Positions 1 to 6,254 of a stretch of 18,615 bases of DNA are shown here, piece by piece. The notes under the pieces were generated by a model. That model ran no database searches and was not told the origin of the DNA. It saw only the letters and a list, made by a program, of their open reading frames with translations. The first letter of the stretch is position 1, and every line of letters starts with the position of its first letter. Made by a program: the position numbers and the translations under genes. This DNA comes from an uncultured Bacteroides sp. Its GTDB lineage: Bacteria; Bacteroidota; Bacteroidia; Bacteroidales; Bacteroidaceae. The stretch is taken from NCBI GenBank assembly GCA_905197435.1, contig CAJJYX010000049.1, forward strand, positions 1 to 18,615. Reading direction: 5' to 3'.

Positions 1-95
1 TTTCCTGCGGCTCCCGGTGCTTTAGTTCCATTTTTTATAGTCCAAGCTCTTGTTTCATCCTTTCCACAAGTTAAGAAAGATATTAATCCAAGTAG
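1..95 (-). CDS. C-terminal fragment of a YchF/OLA1-family GTPase, probably foreign sequence
   Basis: Read on the minus strand, bases 95 down to 1 form one open frame with no stop. It encodes about 31 residues including [17 protein letters not shown] and [10 protein letters not shown]. The block T-x-G-x-x-E-x-RAWT-x-x-x-G-x-x-AP-x-AAG is the signature at the start of the C-terminal TGS-like domain of YchF (EngD/OLA1), a ribosome-associated P-loop ATPase/GTPase. The gene is cut by the window start and, on the other side, stops matching where the threonyl-tRNA synthetase frame begins. The A/T-rich codons and lysine-rich wording look unlike the rest of the window. I infer that this is a chimeric contig end, not a real neighbour of thrS. 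The family assignment rests on a short but distinctive motif. Confidence 0.6.
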
Positions 96-559
96 ACTAT
101 AACTTGCCCGAACGCTTCCAGCTGGAATATACGGGAGCTGACAACCAGAAGCACCGTCCGGTAATGATTCATCGTGCGCCGTTCGGTTCTATGGAACGTT
201 TCGTTGCCGTACTTATCGAGCATACAGCCGGTAAATTCCCGTTGTGGCTGACTCCTGATCAAGTAGCTATCCTGCCTATCAGTGAGAAATTCAATGACTA
301 TGCCCAGGAAGTGAAAGACTATCTGAAGAGATACGATGTTCGCGCCATTGTGGATGAACGTAACGAAAAGATCGGACGTAAGATTCGTGATAATGAAATG
401 AAACGTATTCCCTATATGCTGATTGTAGGTGAGAAAGAGGCTGAAAACAGAGAAGTTTCCGTCCGCAAACAAGGCGAAGGCGACCAGGGAACCATGAAAT
501 TTGAAGAATTTGCTAAAAAAGTGAACGAAGAAGTTCAAAATATGATAAATAAATGGTAA
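86..559 (+). CDS. thrS: Threonyl-tRNA synthetase, C-terminal part
   Basis: This is the 3' part of the class II synthetase that charges tRNA-Thr. The visible part starts at [11 protein letters not shown] in the catalytic core. It continues through [11 protein letters not shown] (class II motif 3, ATP-binding arginine) and [10 protein letters not shown] into the C-terminal anticodon-binding domain (about residues 60-158 of the fragment, including [20 protein letters not shown] and [12 protein letters not shown]). It ends in NMINKW and a TAA. Most of the protein (TGS, editing and most catalytic residues) is missing. The frame is not merely cut by the window edge: it has an in-frame TAG at 38-40, and upstream of about base 86 the thrS sequence is replaced by a minus-strand YchF-like sequence. 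An upstream TTG at 50 would give an unrelated N-terminus and is not a credible start. infC follows 120 bases downstream, the usual thrS-infC-rpmI-rplT order. Confidence 0.93.
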   Translation: MQVDYNLPERFQLEYTGADNQKHRPVMIHRAPFGSMERFVAVLIEHTAGKFPLWLTPDQVAILPISEKFNDYAQEVKDYLKRYDVRAIVDERNEKIGRKIRDNEMKRIPYMLIVGEKEAENREVSVRKQGEGDQGTMKFEEFAKKVNEEVQNMINKW

Positions 560-564
560 CTTTG
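557..564 (+). promoter_or_regulatory. Putative -7 box of the infC-rpmI-rplT operon
   Basis: TAACTTTG matches the Bacteroidetes -7 consensus TANNTTTG and overlaps the thrS stop codon. No good -33 TTTG is seen; the sequence about 19 bases upstream is TTCA. Transcription would start near 571-574, leaving a leader of about 105 bases before the ATG at 680. Read-through from thrS is also possible. Confidence 0.5.
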
Positions 565-573
565 CGCCCAATT

Positions 574-617
574 GTAAAAGCATAGCATACATACGATGTT
601 CTAAAGACAGCTTTTAC
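574..617 (+). promoter_or_regulatory. Candidate leader hairpin of infC
   Basis: GTAAAAGC (574-581) and GCTTTTAC (610-617) form a perfect 8-bp inverted repeat around a 28-base loop, followed by an A-rich run. It begins where the predicted transcript would start and lies upstream of infC, so it could stabilise the 5' end or take part in control. There is no U tract, so it is not an ordinary terminator. The function is inferred only. Confidence 0.35.
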
Positions 618-679
618 TTAACAAAAAAAATAATTTGGGAGTAATAAACAAGAAACAAACTGGAAGTAAACGTTATTTA

Positions 680-1279
680 ATGAAGAATGACAGCTTAAAA
701 GGGCAACATCGGATTAACGAACAAATCCGGGCCAAAGAAGTCCGCATAGTGGGCGATGAAGTAGAACCAAAAGTGTATCCGATAGCGCAGGCTTTAAGAC
801 TTGCTGAAGAACATGAAGCGGATCTCGTGGAGATTTCTCCAAATGCACAACCCCCTGTTTGTCGTATTATTGATTATTCTAAATTTCTTTATCAGTTAAA
901 GAAGCGTCAGAAAGAGCAAAAGGCAAAGCAGGTGAAAGTGAATGTGAAGGAAATACGTTTTGGTCCTCAGACAGATGACCATGACTATAACTTCAAATTG
1001 AAGCATGCTAAAGGTTTTTTGGAAGATGGTGACAAAGTAAAGGCTTACGTGTTTTTTAAAGGACGTTCCATCTTGTTCAAAGAGCAGGGTGAAGTGTTGT
1101 TGCTTCGTTTTGCCAATGATTTGGAAGAGTATGCAAAGGTTGACCAGATGCCGATTTTGGAAGGAAAGCGAATGACAATCCAGCTTTCTCCGAAAAAAGC
1201 AGCGGCACCGAGGAAGAACGCAGCTCCCAAGCCTGCAGAAGCACCAAAGGCTGCTCAGGCTGGAACAGAAGAAGAATAA
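680..1279 (+). CDS. infC: Translation initiation factor IF-3
   Basis: IF-3 binds the 30S subunit, prevents premature 50S joining and checks the initiator codon. The N-terminal domain begins at [19 protein letters not shown] and includes [23 protein letters not shown] lysine-rich linker ([15 protein letters not shown]) follows, then the C-terminal ribosome-binding domain ([32 protein letters not shown]). An Ala/Pro/Lys-rich tail of about 25 residues after QLSPKKA is disordered-looking. I chose the ATG at 680 (MKNDSLKG, 199 residues) because the conserved domain starts a few residues later. The frame is open up to a TTG at 635, which would add 15 non-conserved residues. Unusual infC start codons are known in other bacteria, so this cannot be excluded. 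rpmI follows 67 bases downstream. Confidence 0.96.
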   Translation: MKNDSLKGQHRINEQIRAKEVRIVGDEVEPKVYPIAQALRLAEEHEADLVEISPNAQPPVCRIIDYSKFLYQLKKRQKEQKAKQVKVNVKEIRFGPQTDDHDYNFKLKHAKGFLEDGDKVKAYVFFKGRSILFKEQGEVLLLRFANDLEEYAKVDQMPILEGKRMTIQLSPKKAAAPRKNAAPKPAEAPKAAQAGTEEE

Positions 1280-1287
1280 AGAAATGA

Positions 1288-1313
1288 GTAACGCCATAGG
1301 TATAGTGCGTTGC
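1288..1313 (+). promoter_or_regulatory. Small stem-loop between infC and rpmI
   Basis: GTAACGC (1288-1294) pairs with GCGTTGC (1307-1313), seven pairs including one G-U, around a 12-base loop. It lies 33 bases before the rpmI ATG. Ribosomal protein L20 represses its own operon through mRNA structures in other phyla, so a translational operator is possible. The sequence shows only the hairpin. Confidence 0.25.
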
Positions 1314-1346
1314 CATATAATTTAATAATTAAAAAGTTTAAAAAAG

Positions 1347-1544
1347 ATGCCAAAGATGAAGACTAACTCCGGTTCTAAAAAGAGATTTACTCTTACCGGA
1401 ACAGGTAAAATCAAAAGAAAGCACGCTTTTCATAGTCATATTCTGACTAAGAAGACTAAGAAGCAGAAAAGAAATTTGTGCTACTCTACACTTGTTAGTA
1501 CAACAGATGTAAGCCAAGTGAAAGAGCTCTTAGCAATGAAGTAA
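1347..1544 (+). CDS. rpmI: 50S ribosomal protein bL35
   Basis: The 65-residue product has the family's usual length and high lysine/arginine content. It begins [14 protein letters not shown], the canonical bL35 start, and carries the conserved [14 protein letters not shown] segment. bL35 is a late-assembling protein of the large subunit. It sits between infC and rplT, the near-universal arrangement. The ATG is preceded by an A/T-rich stretch with no Shine-Dalgarno sequence, as is normal in Bacteroidetes. Confidence 0.98.
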   Translation: MPKMKTNSGSKKRFTLTGTGKIKRKHAFHSHILTKKTKKQKRNLCYSTLVSTTDVSQVKELLAMK

Positions 1545-1586
1545 TTGAAAAGCGTACAAAAGTATTAAAGTTATTAACCGAATGCA

Positions 1587-1623
1587 TTAGCTTTAAGTCC
1601 GCTGCGTGAAGTAACGGCGCTAA
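1587..1623 (+). promoter_or_regulatory. Candidate structured leader of rplT
   Basis: TTAGC (1587-1591) pairs with GCTAA (1619-1623), and inside it CCG (1599-1601) pairs with CGG (1615-1617). The element ends 21 bases before the rplT ATG in a 100-base gap, long for a ribosomal operon. A role in L20 feedback is a guess based on autoregulation in other phyla. Confidence 0.25.
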
Positions 1624-1644
1624 CATTCAAAAACAAGTAAAACT

Positions 1645-1995
1645 ATGCCAAGATCAGTAAATCATGTTGCTTCTAAAGCAAGAAGAAAGAAAATTTTGAA
1701 ATTGACCAGAGGTTACTTTGGTGCAAGAAAGAACGTTTGGACCGTTGCCAAGAATACTTGGGAAAAAGGTCTGACTTATGCATTCCGTGACCGTAAGAAT
1801 AAGAAGAGAAACTTCCGTGCTTTGTGGATTCAGCGTATCAATGCTGCCGCTCGTTTGGAAGGCATGTCTTATTCTAAGCTGATGGGGGCTTTACACAAAG
1901 CCGGTATCGAGATTAACCGCAAAGTGTTGGCTGATTTAGCGATGAACCATCCGGAAGCTTTCAAGGCTATCGTTGCTAAAGCAAAGGCTGCATAA
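1645..1995 (+). CDS. rplT: 50S ribosomal protein bL20
   Basis: The product has 116 residues, the typical bL20 length. It begins [30 protein letters not shown], with the basic N-terminal extension that threads into 23S rRNA. The globular C-terminal domain follows ([28 protein letters not shown] and [14 protein letters not shown]). bL20 is needed for early assembly of the large subunit and in several bacteria represses its own operon. It is the last gene of the cluster and is followed after 23 bases by a strong terminator. Confidence 0.98.
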   Translation: MPRSVNHVASKARRKKILKLTRGYFGARKNVWTVAKNTWEKGLTYAFRDRKNKKRNFRALWIQRINAAARLEGMSYSKLMGALHKAGIEINRKVLADLAMNHPEAFKAIVAKAKAA

Positions 1996-2018
1996 AACAG
2001 TTAGCAGATAAATTACGA

Positions 2019-2058
2019 AGTGCTGATTACTCTTTTGGTAGTCAGCACTTTTTGTTTT
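2019..2058 (+). terminator. Rho-independent terminator of the infC-rpmI-rplT operon
   Basis: AGTGCTGATTAC (2019-2030) pairs with GTAGTCAGCACT (2038-2049) over 12 positions with one G-U, around a 7-base loop. It is followed by TTTTTGTTTT. Confidence 0.93.
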
Positions 2059-2118
2059 GGGATACCTCAGAATAAGGATAGAACTTGAAAAGGATTTGAA
2101 ACAATTTGCTGCTTTTGC

Positions 2119-2149
2119 TTGTTTCTTTCATAGAAACTCATTATCTTTG
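2119..2149 (+). promoter_or_regulatory. Bacteroidetes-type promoter of the downstream non-coding RNA
   Basis: TTG at 2119-2121 and TATCTTTG at 2142-2149 are separated by 20 bases, matching the -33/-7 arrangement recognised by the Bacteroidetes primary sigma factor. Transcription should start near 2157. No reading frame follows, only a structured region ending in a terminator. Confidence 0.7.
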
Positions 2150-2156
2150 TTATAGA

Positions 2157-2387
2157 AAAAATAGCCGCATTGATTGGATCGGGAAACTCATCAATTTTTA
2201 TGAAATACCGAGACAAGCTTCGCTTCTCAATGGCGGGCCACGCCCTTCGGGGTAACTTTTGAGTCGGTGGATTACAAAGAGGAGGAGCACTCAAATCATG
2301 TCATACGGAGTTTCATCACATCATCGGTGCGGCTTTCTATAAAAGAGGAATGGTAGTCCGTCTGGATCACCATTCCTCTTTCTTTTT
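2157..2387 (+). ncRNA. Structured small RNA downstream of rplT, probably Bacteroidales-1 / 6S-like RNA
   Basis: This stretch of about 230 bases has its own promoter and terminator and no plausible ORF. Its ends pair: AGCCGCA (2163-2169) with TGCGGCT (2328-2334). Inside a large internal bubble come GAAACTC (2183-2189) with GAGTTTC (2308-2314), and TATGA (2199-2203) with TCATA (2301-2305). A further hairpin has CTCAA (2226-2230) with TTGAG (2259-2263), capped by CCC-UUCG-GGG (2243-2252). From memory, the Bacteroidales-1 RNA motif was described exactly as a Bacteroidales RNA downstream of rplT, bounded by a Bacteroidetes promoter and a terminator. I also recall it later being equated with 6S RNA, which sequesters RNA polymerase. 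The long irregular stem with a big internal loop fits 6S. The family name is inferred from position and architecture. Confidence 0.75.
2342..2387 (+). terminator. Terminator of the small RNA
   Basis: AAAGAGGAATGGT (2342-2354) is perfectly complementary to ACCATTCCTCTTT (2369-2381). The stem extends inward through GTCC/GGAT to a GTCT tetraloop, and TTTCTTTTT follows. Confidence 0.93.
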
Positions 2388-2449
2388 AAGCAGATGATGT
2401 GTGGCATTGAAATGAATTGCCGATAACAATGGCTATTCACTACATTTGA

Positions 2450-2605
2450 CTGCCGTTCCCATTTGAGGAAACTGCCGTTCCCATTTGAGGAAACCATCGT
2501 TCCCGCTTGAGGGAACTCTCGTTCCCCTTAGGGGAAACTACTGTTCCTATGAGGGGGAACTGTCGTTCCTGCGTGTGGAAACGCTCGTTTCCTATAAGTG
2601 GGAAA
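2450..2605. repeat. Array of seven 22-bp hairpin-forming tandem repeats
   Basis: Seven head-to-tail units start at 2450, 2472, 2494, 2516, 2538, 2560 and 2582. The first six are exactly 22 bp and the last is 24 bp. Units 1 and 2 are identical; the others have diverged. The common pattern is CTNTCGTTCCC, a 4-7 base variable centre, then GGGAAA or GGGAA. Each unit is thus a small inverted repeat, for example GTTCCC/GGGAAC in unit 3, TTCCCC/GGGGAA in unit 4 and GTTTCC/GGAAAC in unit 7. Pairing ability is kept although the bases differ. The array lies between the small-RNA terminator and the convergent 3' end of paaK. There are no unique spacers or cas genes, so it is not CRISPR. The function is unknown. 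Confidence 0.9.
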
Positions 2606-2634
2606 CTGCAATAGGCTTATTCTTAATATAATAC

Positions 2635-2651
2635 CCTCTTTTGAAAAGAGG
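2635..2651 (-). terminator. Possible terminator of the iorA-iorB-paaK operon
   Basis: CCTCTTTT and AAAAGAGG form a perfect palindrome with a one-base centre, 10 bases beyond the paaK stop codon. On the minus strand it is followed by GTATTATATT, which is not a clean U tract, so termination here is only plausible. Confidence 0.4.
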
Positions 2652-2661
2652 TTCTCAATGT

Positions 2662-3969
2662 CTATTTATTGTCTCGCAGGTCTTTTACCCTGACGGCTTT
2701 TCCCTCACTCTGCGGCAGGGAACCTTTCTTCACCAGCCGTAATTTCGGGGTTACCAGAATCTCATCTTTCAGTTGACGGGTGATTGCCTTGCGAATCTTC
2801 TCCAGTTCGATGTAGTTATCGGTAGAGAGGTCGCTGAGCTCAACTTCTACAATCATTTCATCTTGATTATTCACCGTTTCGAGCGTAATAAGGTAGTTGC
2901 TGCCCAATTCGGGGAATTGTACCAGTACCTTTTCCACTTGCATCGGGAAGATATTGACTCCCTTGATGATGAACATGTCATCGCTGCGGCCTTTGATGCG
3001 GTCTATGCGGATGTGGGTACGTCCGCATGGGCACTTGCCCGGTAAAATGCGGGTAAGGTCGCGCGTTCGATAACGGATGAGCGGCATCATTTCTCTATCT
3101 AAAGTAGTCAGTACCAGTTCGCCGATTTCACCTTCCGGAACGGGTTCGCCGGTTTCCGGATTAATGATTTCGACAAGGTAACAATCTTCCCAAAAGTGCA
3201 TTCCGTTTTGTTCGGTACATTCAAAAGCTACACCGGGACCATTCATTTCGGTCATGCCAAAACTGTTGTAGGCTTTGACGCCAAGCATGCGCTCAATTTT
3301 CTTTCGTTGCTCGTCTGTGTGGGGTTCGGCACCGATAACAAGTGTTTTCAGACTTGTGCTGGTCGGGTCTATGCCTTCTTCTTGGAATACTTCGGCCAAA
3401 CGGATGGCATAGCTGGGAATGGCATGGAGAGCAGTTGTCTTGAAATCTGTGATGAACTTGATCTGGCGCTTGCTGTTTCCGGCAGCGGCAGGAACAGTCA
3501 GTGCGCCCAGACGTTCGGCTCCGTATTGAAATCCCAAGCCTCCGGTGAACATGCCGTAGCCGGAGCTGTTTTGGAAAACATCCGTTTTGCGAATACCGAC
3601 CATATAGAGACAACGAGCTACCAAGTTAGCCCAGGAGTCCAAATCGTGTTGGGAATGTACGATGACAGTCGGCGTGCCGGTAGTACCACTGGAAGAATGG
3701 ATGCGTACACCATCTTCACGCATATTGCCTGCTACTAATCCAAAAGGATAATTGGCCCGCATATCGGCTTTGGTGGTAAATGGTATCTTGCGTATATCTT
3801 CTACAGACCGGATGCTGTCGGCAGTGATGCCATGCTCCTGGAACACCTTTTTGTAATAAGGAGAGTTGGCGGCAATGCTGACGGTTTTCTTTAATCGTTG
3901 CAATTGCAGTTCGCGCAATTGCTCCCGGGGCATCGTCTCAATCTCTTCTTCCCAGTATTTGTTATTCAT
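2662..3969 (-). CDS. paaK: Phenylacetate-CoA ligase (arylacetate-CoA ligase)
   Basis: This 435-residue member of the ANL adenylate-forming superfamily has the length of anaerobic PaaK enzymes. It links phenylacetate or another arylacetate to CoA with ATP, or runs in reverse. Visible motifs are the P-loop SSSGTTGTP (92-100), YNSFGMTE (234-241), RYRTRDL (299-305), a CPCGRTH cysteine pair typical of PaaK (313-319), the hinge IKGRSDDM (326-333) and the C-terminal SEGKAVRV with the expected catalytic lysine near 424. It is the last gene of an operon, 30 bases after iorB. IorAB makes arylacetyl-CoA from arylpyruvates, so here the enzyme may regenerate ATP while releasing arylacetates such as phenylacetate or indoleacetate. 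That direction is inferred from the neighbours. There is no phenylacetate degradation cluster (paaABCDE) nearby. Confidence 0.93.
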   Translation of the reverse strand: MNNKYWEEEIETMPREQLRELQLQRLKKTVSIAANSPYYKKVFQEHGITADSIRSVEDIRKIPFTTKADMRANYPFGLVAGNMREDGVRIHSSSGTTGTPTVIVHSQHDLDSWANLVARCLYMVGIRKTDVFQNSSGYGMFTGGLGFQYGAERLGALTVPAAAGNSKRQIKFITDFKTTALHAIPSYAIRLAEVFQEEGIDPTSTSLKTLVIGAEPHTDEQRKKIERMLGVKAYNSFGMTEMNGPGVAFECTEQNGMHFWEDCYLVEIINPETGEPVPEGEIGELVLTTLDREMMPLIRYRTRDLTRILPGKCPCGRTHIRIDRIKGRSDDMFIIKGVNIFPMQVEKVLVQFPELGSNYLITLETVNNQDEMIVEVELSDLSTDNYIELEKIRKAITRQLKDEILVTPKLRLVKKGSLPQSEGKAVRVKDLRDNK

Positions 3970-3999
3970 GGTATGTTGGAATTTAGAGTCAATTATAGT

Positions 4000-4581
4000 T
4001 TACATCAATTTTTCTGCAATCTCTTTACCTGCTGCCAGTGCTTTGAGGTTCAGTTCGACAATGGCGTCACCTTTGCGCTGGAAGATTTCGCGGATGCTGT
4101 CCTGTATCGTTGCGTAATCAATGCCGAGGAAAGGGATGGTTGCACCCAGCAATACGATGTTTGCCACGCGTGTGGAACCAACTTCTTTTGCTACTTCGTT
4201 TACGTTCAACATGATTTTGTGCGGCAGCTTGTTGATTTCTCCTTTTATATCTTCCTCTGCCGGATAGTTGGGGATGTTGATGAAGGGTGCTTCATTAGTC
4301 ACCAGCCAACCTTCGGGACTGAGATAGGGGAGGTATCGCAGTGCTTCCATCGGTTCGAGGGAGATGATGAGGTCGCATTTTCCAGTGGGAATGAGATCCG
4401 AAGCAATGGGTTGGTCGCTGATGCGCAGATTGGATTGCACGTCGCCGCCTCTCTGGCTCATTCCGTGCACTTCTGCCTGCTTCATGTATAGTCCGCCTTT
4501 GAGGGCTGCTTTACCGATTACGGTGGCGATGGAAAGAATACCTTGTCCTCCTACGCCGGAAAGTATGATGTCTTTTTTCAT
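4000..4581 (-). CDS. iorB: Indolepyruvate oxidoreductase subunit beta
   Basis: The product has 193 residues and belongs to the pyruvate ferredoxin/flavodoxin oxidoreductase gamma-domain family. The first residues contain DIILSGVGGQGILS, and HGMSQRGGDVQSNLR follows; both are hallmark segments of this subunit. IorB pairs with IorA to oxidise aryl 2-oxoacids (indolepyruvate, phenylpyruvate, 4-hydroxyphenylpyruvate) to aryl-CoA thioesters, with reduction of ferredoxin, in the cytoplasm. Its start is 4 bases beyond the iorA stop, so the two are translationally coupled, and paaK follows. The exact substrate preference cannot be read from the sequence. Confidence 0.93.
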   Translation of the reverse strand: MKKDIILSGVGGQGILSIATVIGKAALKGGLYMKQAEVHGMSQRGGDVQSNLRISDQPIASDLIPTGKCDLIISLEPMEALRYLPYLSPEGWLVTNEAPFINIPNYPAEEDIKGEINKLPHKIMLNVNEVAKEVGSTRVANIVLLGATIPFLGIDYATIQDSIREIFQRKGDAIVELNLKALAAGKEIAEKLM

Positions 4582-4585
4582 GGCT

Positions 4586-6178
4586 TTACTTATTTCTTTT
4601 CTTGCGTGCTAATGTTTGGATGCATTCTCTGCGGGGGATGATGACGGATACGCCGTGGTATTCGATTTCTTCCCGGATGATTTGTTTCATCTCTTCATAG
4701 TTCTTTTTCAAAGGAACTACAACGCGGATATGCTCGGGAGCTACACCGATACCGGTACAAATGGTTTCCAAGCGTCCGGTGCCGGCAGAGTCTTGTCCTC
4801 CGGTCATGGCGGTGGTTTCGTTGTCGGAAATAACGATGGTTACATCGGCATTTTCATTGACACAATCCAGCAACCCCGTCATTCCCGAGTGAGTGAAGGT
4901 GGAGTCACCGATTACGGCTACGGCAGGATGCAGACCGGCGTCTGAGGCACCTTTTGCCATGGTGATGGAGGCACCCATATCCACGCATGAGTTGATGGCA
5001 TTGAACGGTGCATTGGCTCCCAGTGTATAACAGCCTATATCGCTGAACACTTTATGAGTAGGATATTCCTCTTTCAATACCTGAGTGAGCACCGTGTACA
5101 TATCGCGGTGTCCGCACCCCTCGCATAATGCGGGTGGACGCATTTCCACCAGAGAAGGTACGCTGAATTCAGCCTTGTTCTCTTTGCCTACGGCACGTGC
5201 CACGCTGTCCGGATTCAATTCTCCGTCTTGCGAAAGAGTACCATCCAGACGACCTTTTACTTTGATGCCGATGCCCAGATAGCCTTTCAGTTGTTTTTCT
5301 ACAAACGGTTGTCCGTCTTCCAGTACCAGAATCTCGTCACATGCCTCTACCAATTGCATCAGTTGTTTTTTGGGGAGCGGGTACTGCCCGATTTTCAATA
5401 CCGGATATTCGCAACCGCCGGGATAGTTTTCCATCAGGTAGTTGTAACCGATGCCGCATGCCACGATGCCCAACTTCTTGTTCGGGCCGTCGGTGTATTT
5501 ATTGTATACAGAGTTTTCAGAGGCCTTGATAAATTCATCCTGGCGTTGCAGTAATGCTTTGTAGCGTTTGCGTGCATTACCCGGCAAGAGGATGAATTGG
5601 CGTGGATCTTCGCTGAACGAAATCTCATTCTGCGGTTGTTGTGCCTTGCGCTCTACACCGGAGCGGGAGTGTGCCAGGCGGGTAACCATTCTCATTAATA
5701 TGGGTTCGCCGGTCTGCTCGGAGAAGTTGAATCCGCTGTATGCCATGTCGTATGCTTCCTGCTGGTTGCTCGGCTCATACATCGGAACCAGTGCAAAGTC
5801 GCCGTAGAAACGGCTGTCTTGTTCGTTTTGTGAGGAGTGCATGCTGGGGTCGTCGGCAGCAATGACTATCAGACCACCCTTTACACCCGTAATGGCAGAG
5901 TTGATGAAACAGTCGGCAGCCACGTTCATACCCACGTGTTTCATGCACACCAATGAACGTTTGCCTGCATATGACATGCCCAAGGCTGCCTCCATTGCTG
6001 TTTTCTCGTTAGAGCACCAACGGCTATGGATGTTCTGTTCGGCAGTAATCGGTGCCATCTGAATATATTCGGTGATTTCTGTAGAAGGAGTGCCGGGATA
6101 GGCATATACACCCGAAAGTCCGGCATCTAATGCGGCTTGTGCAATGGCTTCATCGCCAAGTAAGAGTTGCTTGCTCAT
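4586..6178 (-). CDS. iorA: Indolepyruvate oxidoreductase subunit alpha (thiamine-diphosphate subunit), without ferredoxin domain
   Basis: The 530-residue catalytic subunit has an N-terminal pyrimidine-binding domain (LLGDEAIAQAALDAG, YAYPGTPSTEI at 26-36, HVGMNVAADC at 81-90). The C-terminal TPP-binding domain carries CEGCGHR (352-358), IGCYTLG (381-387), GDSTFTHSGM (424-433) and SDNETTAMTGGQD (451-463). It decarboxylates arylpyruvates on thiamine diphosphate. Archaeal and many bacterial IorA proteins run to about 600 residues or more and end in two 4Fe-4S motifs of the type CxxCxxCxxxC. This one stops shortly after VIIPRREC and has no such motif, so electrons must leave by another iron-sulfur protein or the complex differs. 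It is first in the iorA-iorB-paaK operon, with a -7 box about 42 bases upstream. Confidence 0.93.
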   Translation of the reverse strand: MSKQLLLGDEAIAQAALDAGLSGVYAYPGTPSTEITEYIQMAPITAEQNIHSRWCSNEKTAMEAALGMSYAGKRSLVCMKHVGMNVAADCFINSAITGVKGGLIVIAADDPSMHSSQNEQDSRFYGDFALVPMYEPSNQQEAYDMAYSGFNFSEQTGEPILMRMVTRLAHSRSGVERKAQQPQNEISFSEDPRQFILLPGNARKRYKALLQRQDEFIKASENSVYNKYTDGPNKKLGIVACGIGYNYLMENYPGGCEYPVLKIGQYPLPKKQLMQLVEACDEILVLEDGQPFVEKQLKGYLGIGIKVKGRLDGTLSQDGELNPDSVARAVGKENKAEFSVPSLVEMRPPALCEGCGHRDMYTVLTQVLKEEYPTHKVFSDIGCYTLGANAPFNAINSCVDMGASITMAKGASDAGLHPAVAVIGDSTFTHSGMTGLLDCVNENADVTIVISDNETTAMTGGQDSAGTGRLETICTGIGVAPEHIRVVVPLKKNYEEMKQIIREEIEYHGVSVIIPRRECIQTLARKKRNK

Positions 6179-6219
6179 ATTTGAATATTTAAGTGTTGGT
6201 CATGGATTGATATTTTGCG

Positions 6220-6227
6220 CAAATATA
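6220..6227 (-). promoter_or_regulatory. Putative -7 box of iorA-iorB-paaK
   Basis: On the minus strand TATATTTG matches TANNTTTG. The predicted transcript would have a leader of about 35 bases before the iorA ATG. I see no clear -33 element. Confidence 0.5.
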
Positions 6228-6254
6228 GGATTTTGCTTTTATTTTATCAGTAGA

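Noticed and set aside
50..85. N-terminal residues of thrS from a TTG at 50
   Set aside because: They do not resemble the synthetase, and the opposite strand is a better coding match (YchF).
635..679. TTG-started N-terminal extension of infC
   Set aside because: The 15 extra residues precede the conserved domain and an ATG at 680 fits better. It is kept as a possibility only.
2067..2294. Minus-strand 75-residue frame after rplT
   Set aside because: It lies over the rplT terminator, a promoter and the structured RNA, with no recognisable protein features.
2450..2605. CRISPR array
   Set aside because: Units are contiguous 22-bp repeats without unique spacers, they diverge along the array, and no cas genes are present.
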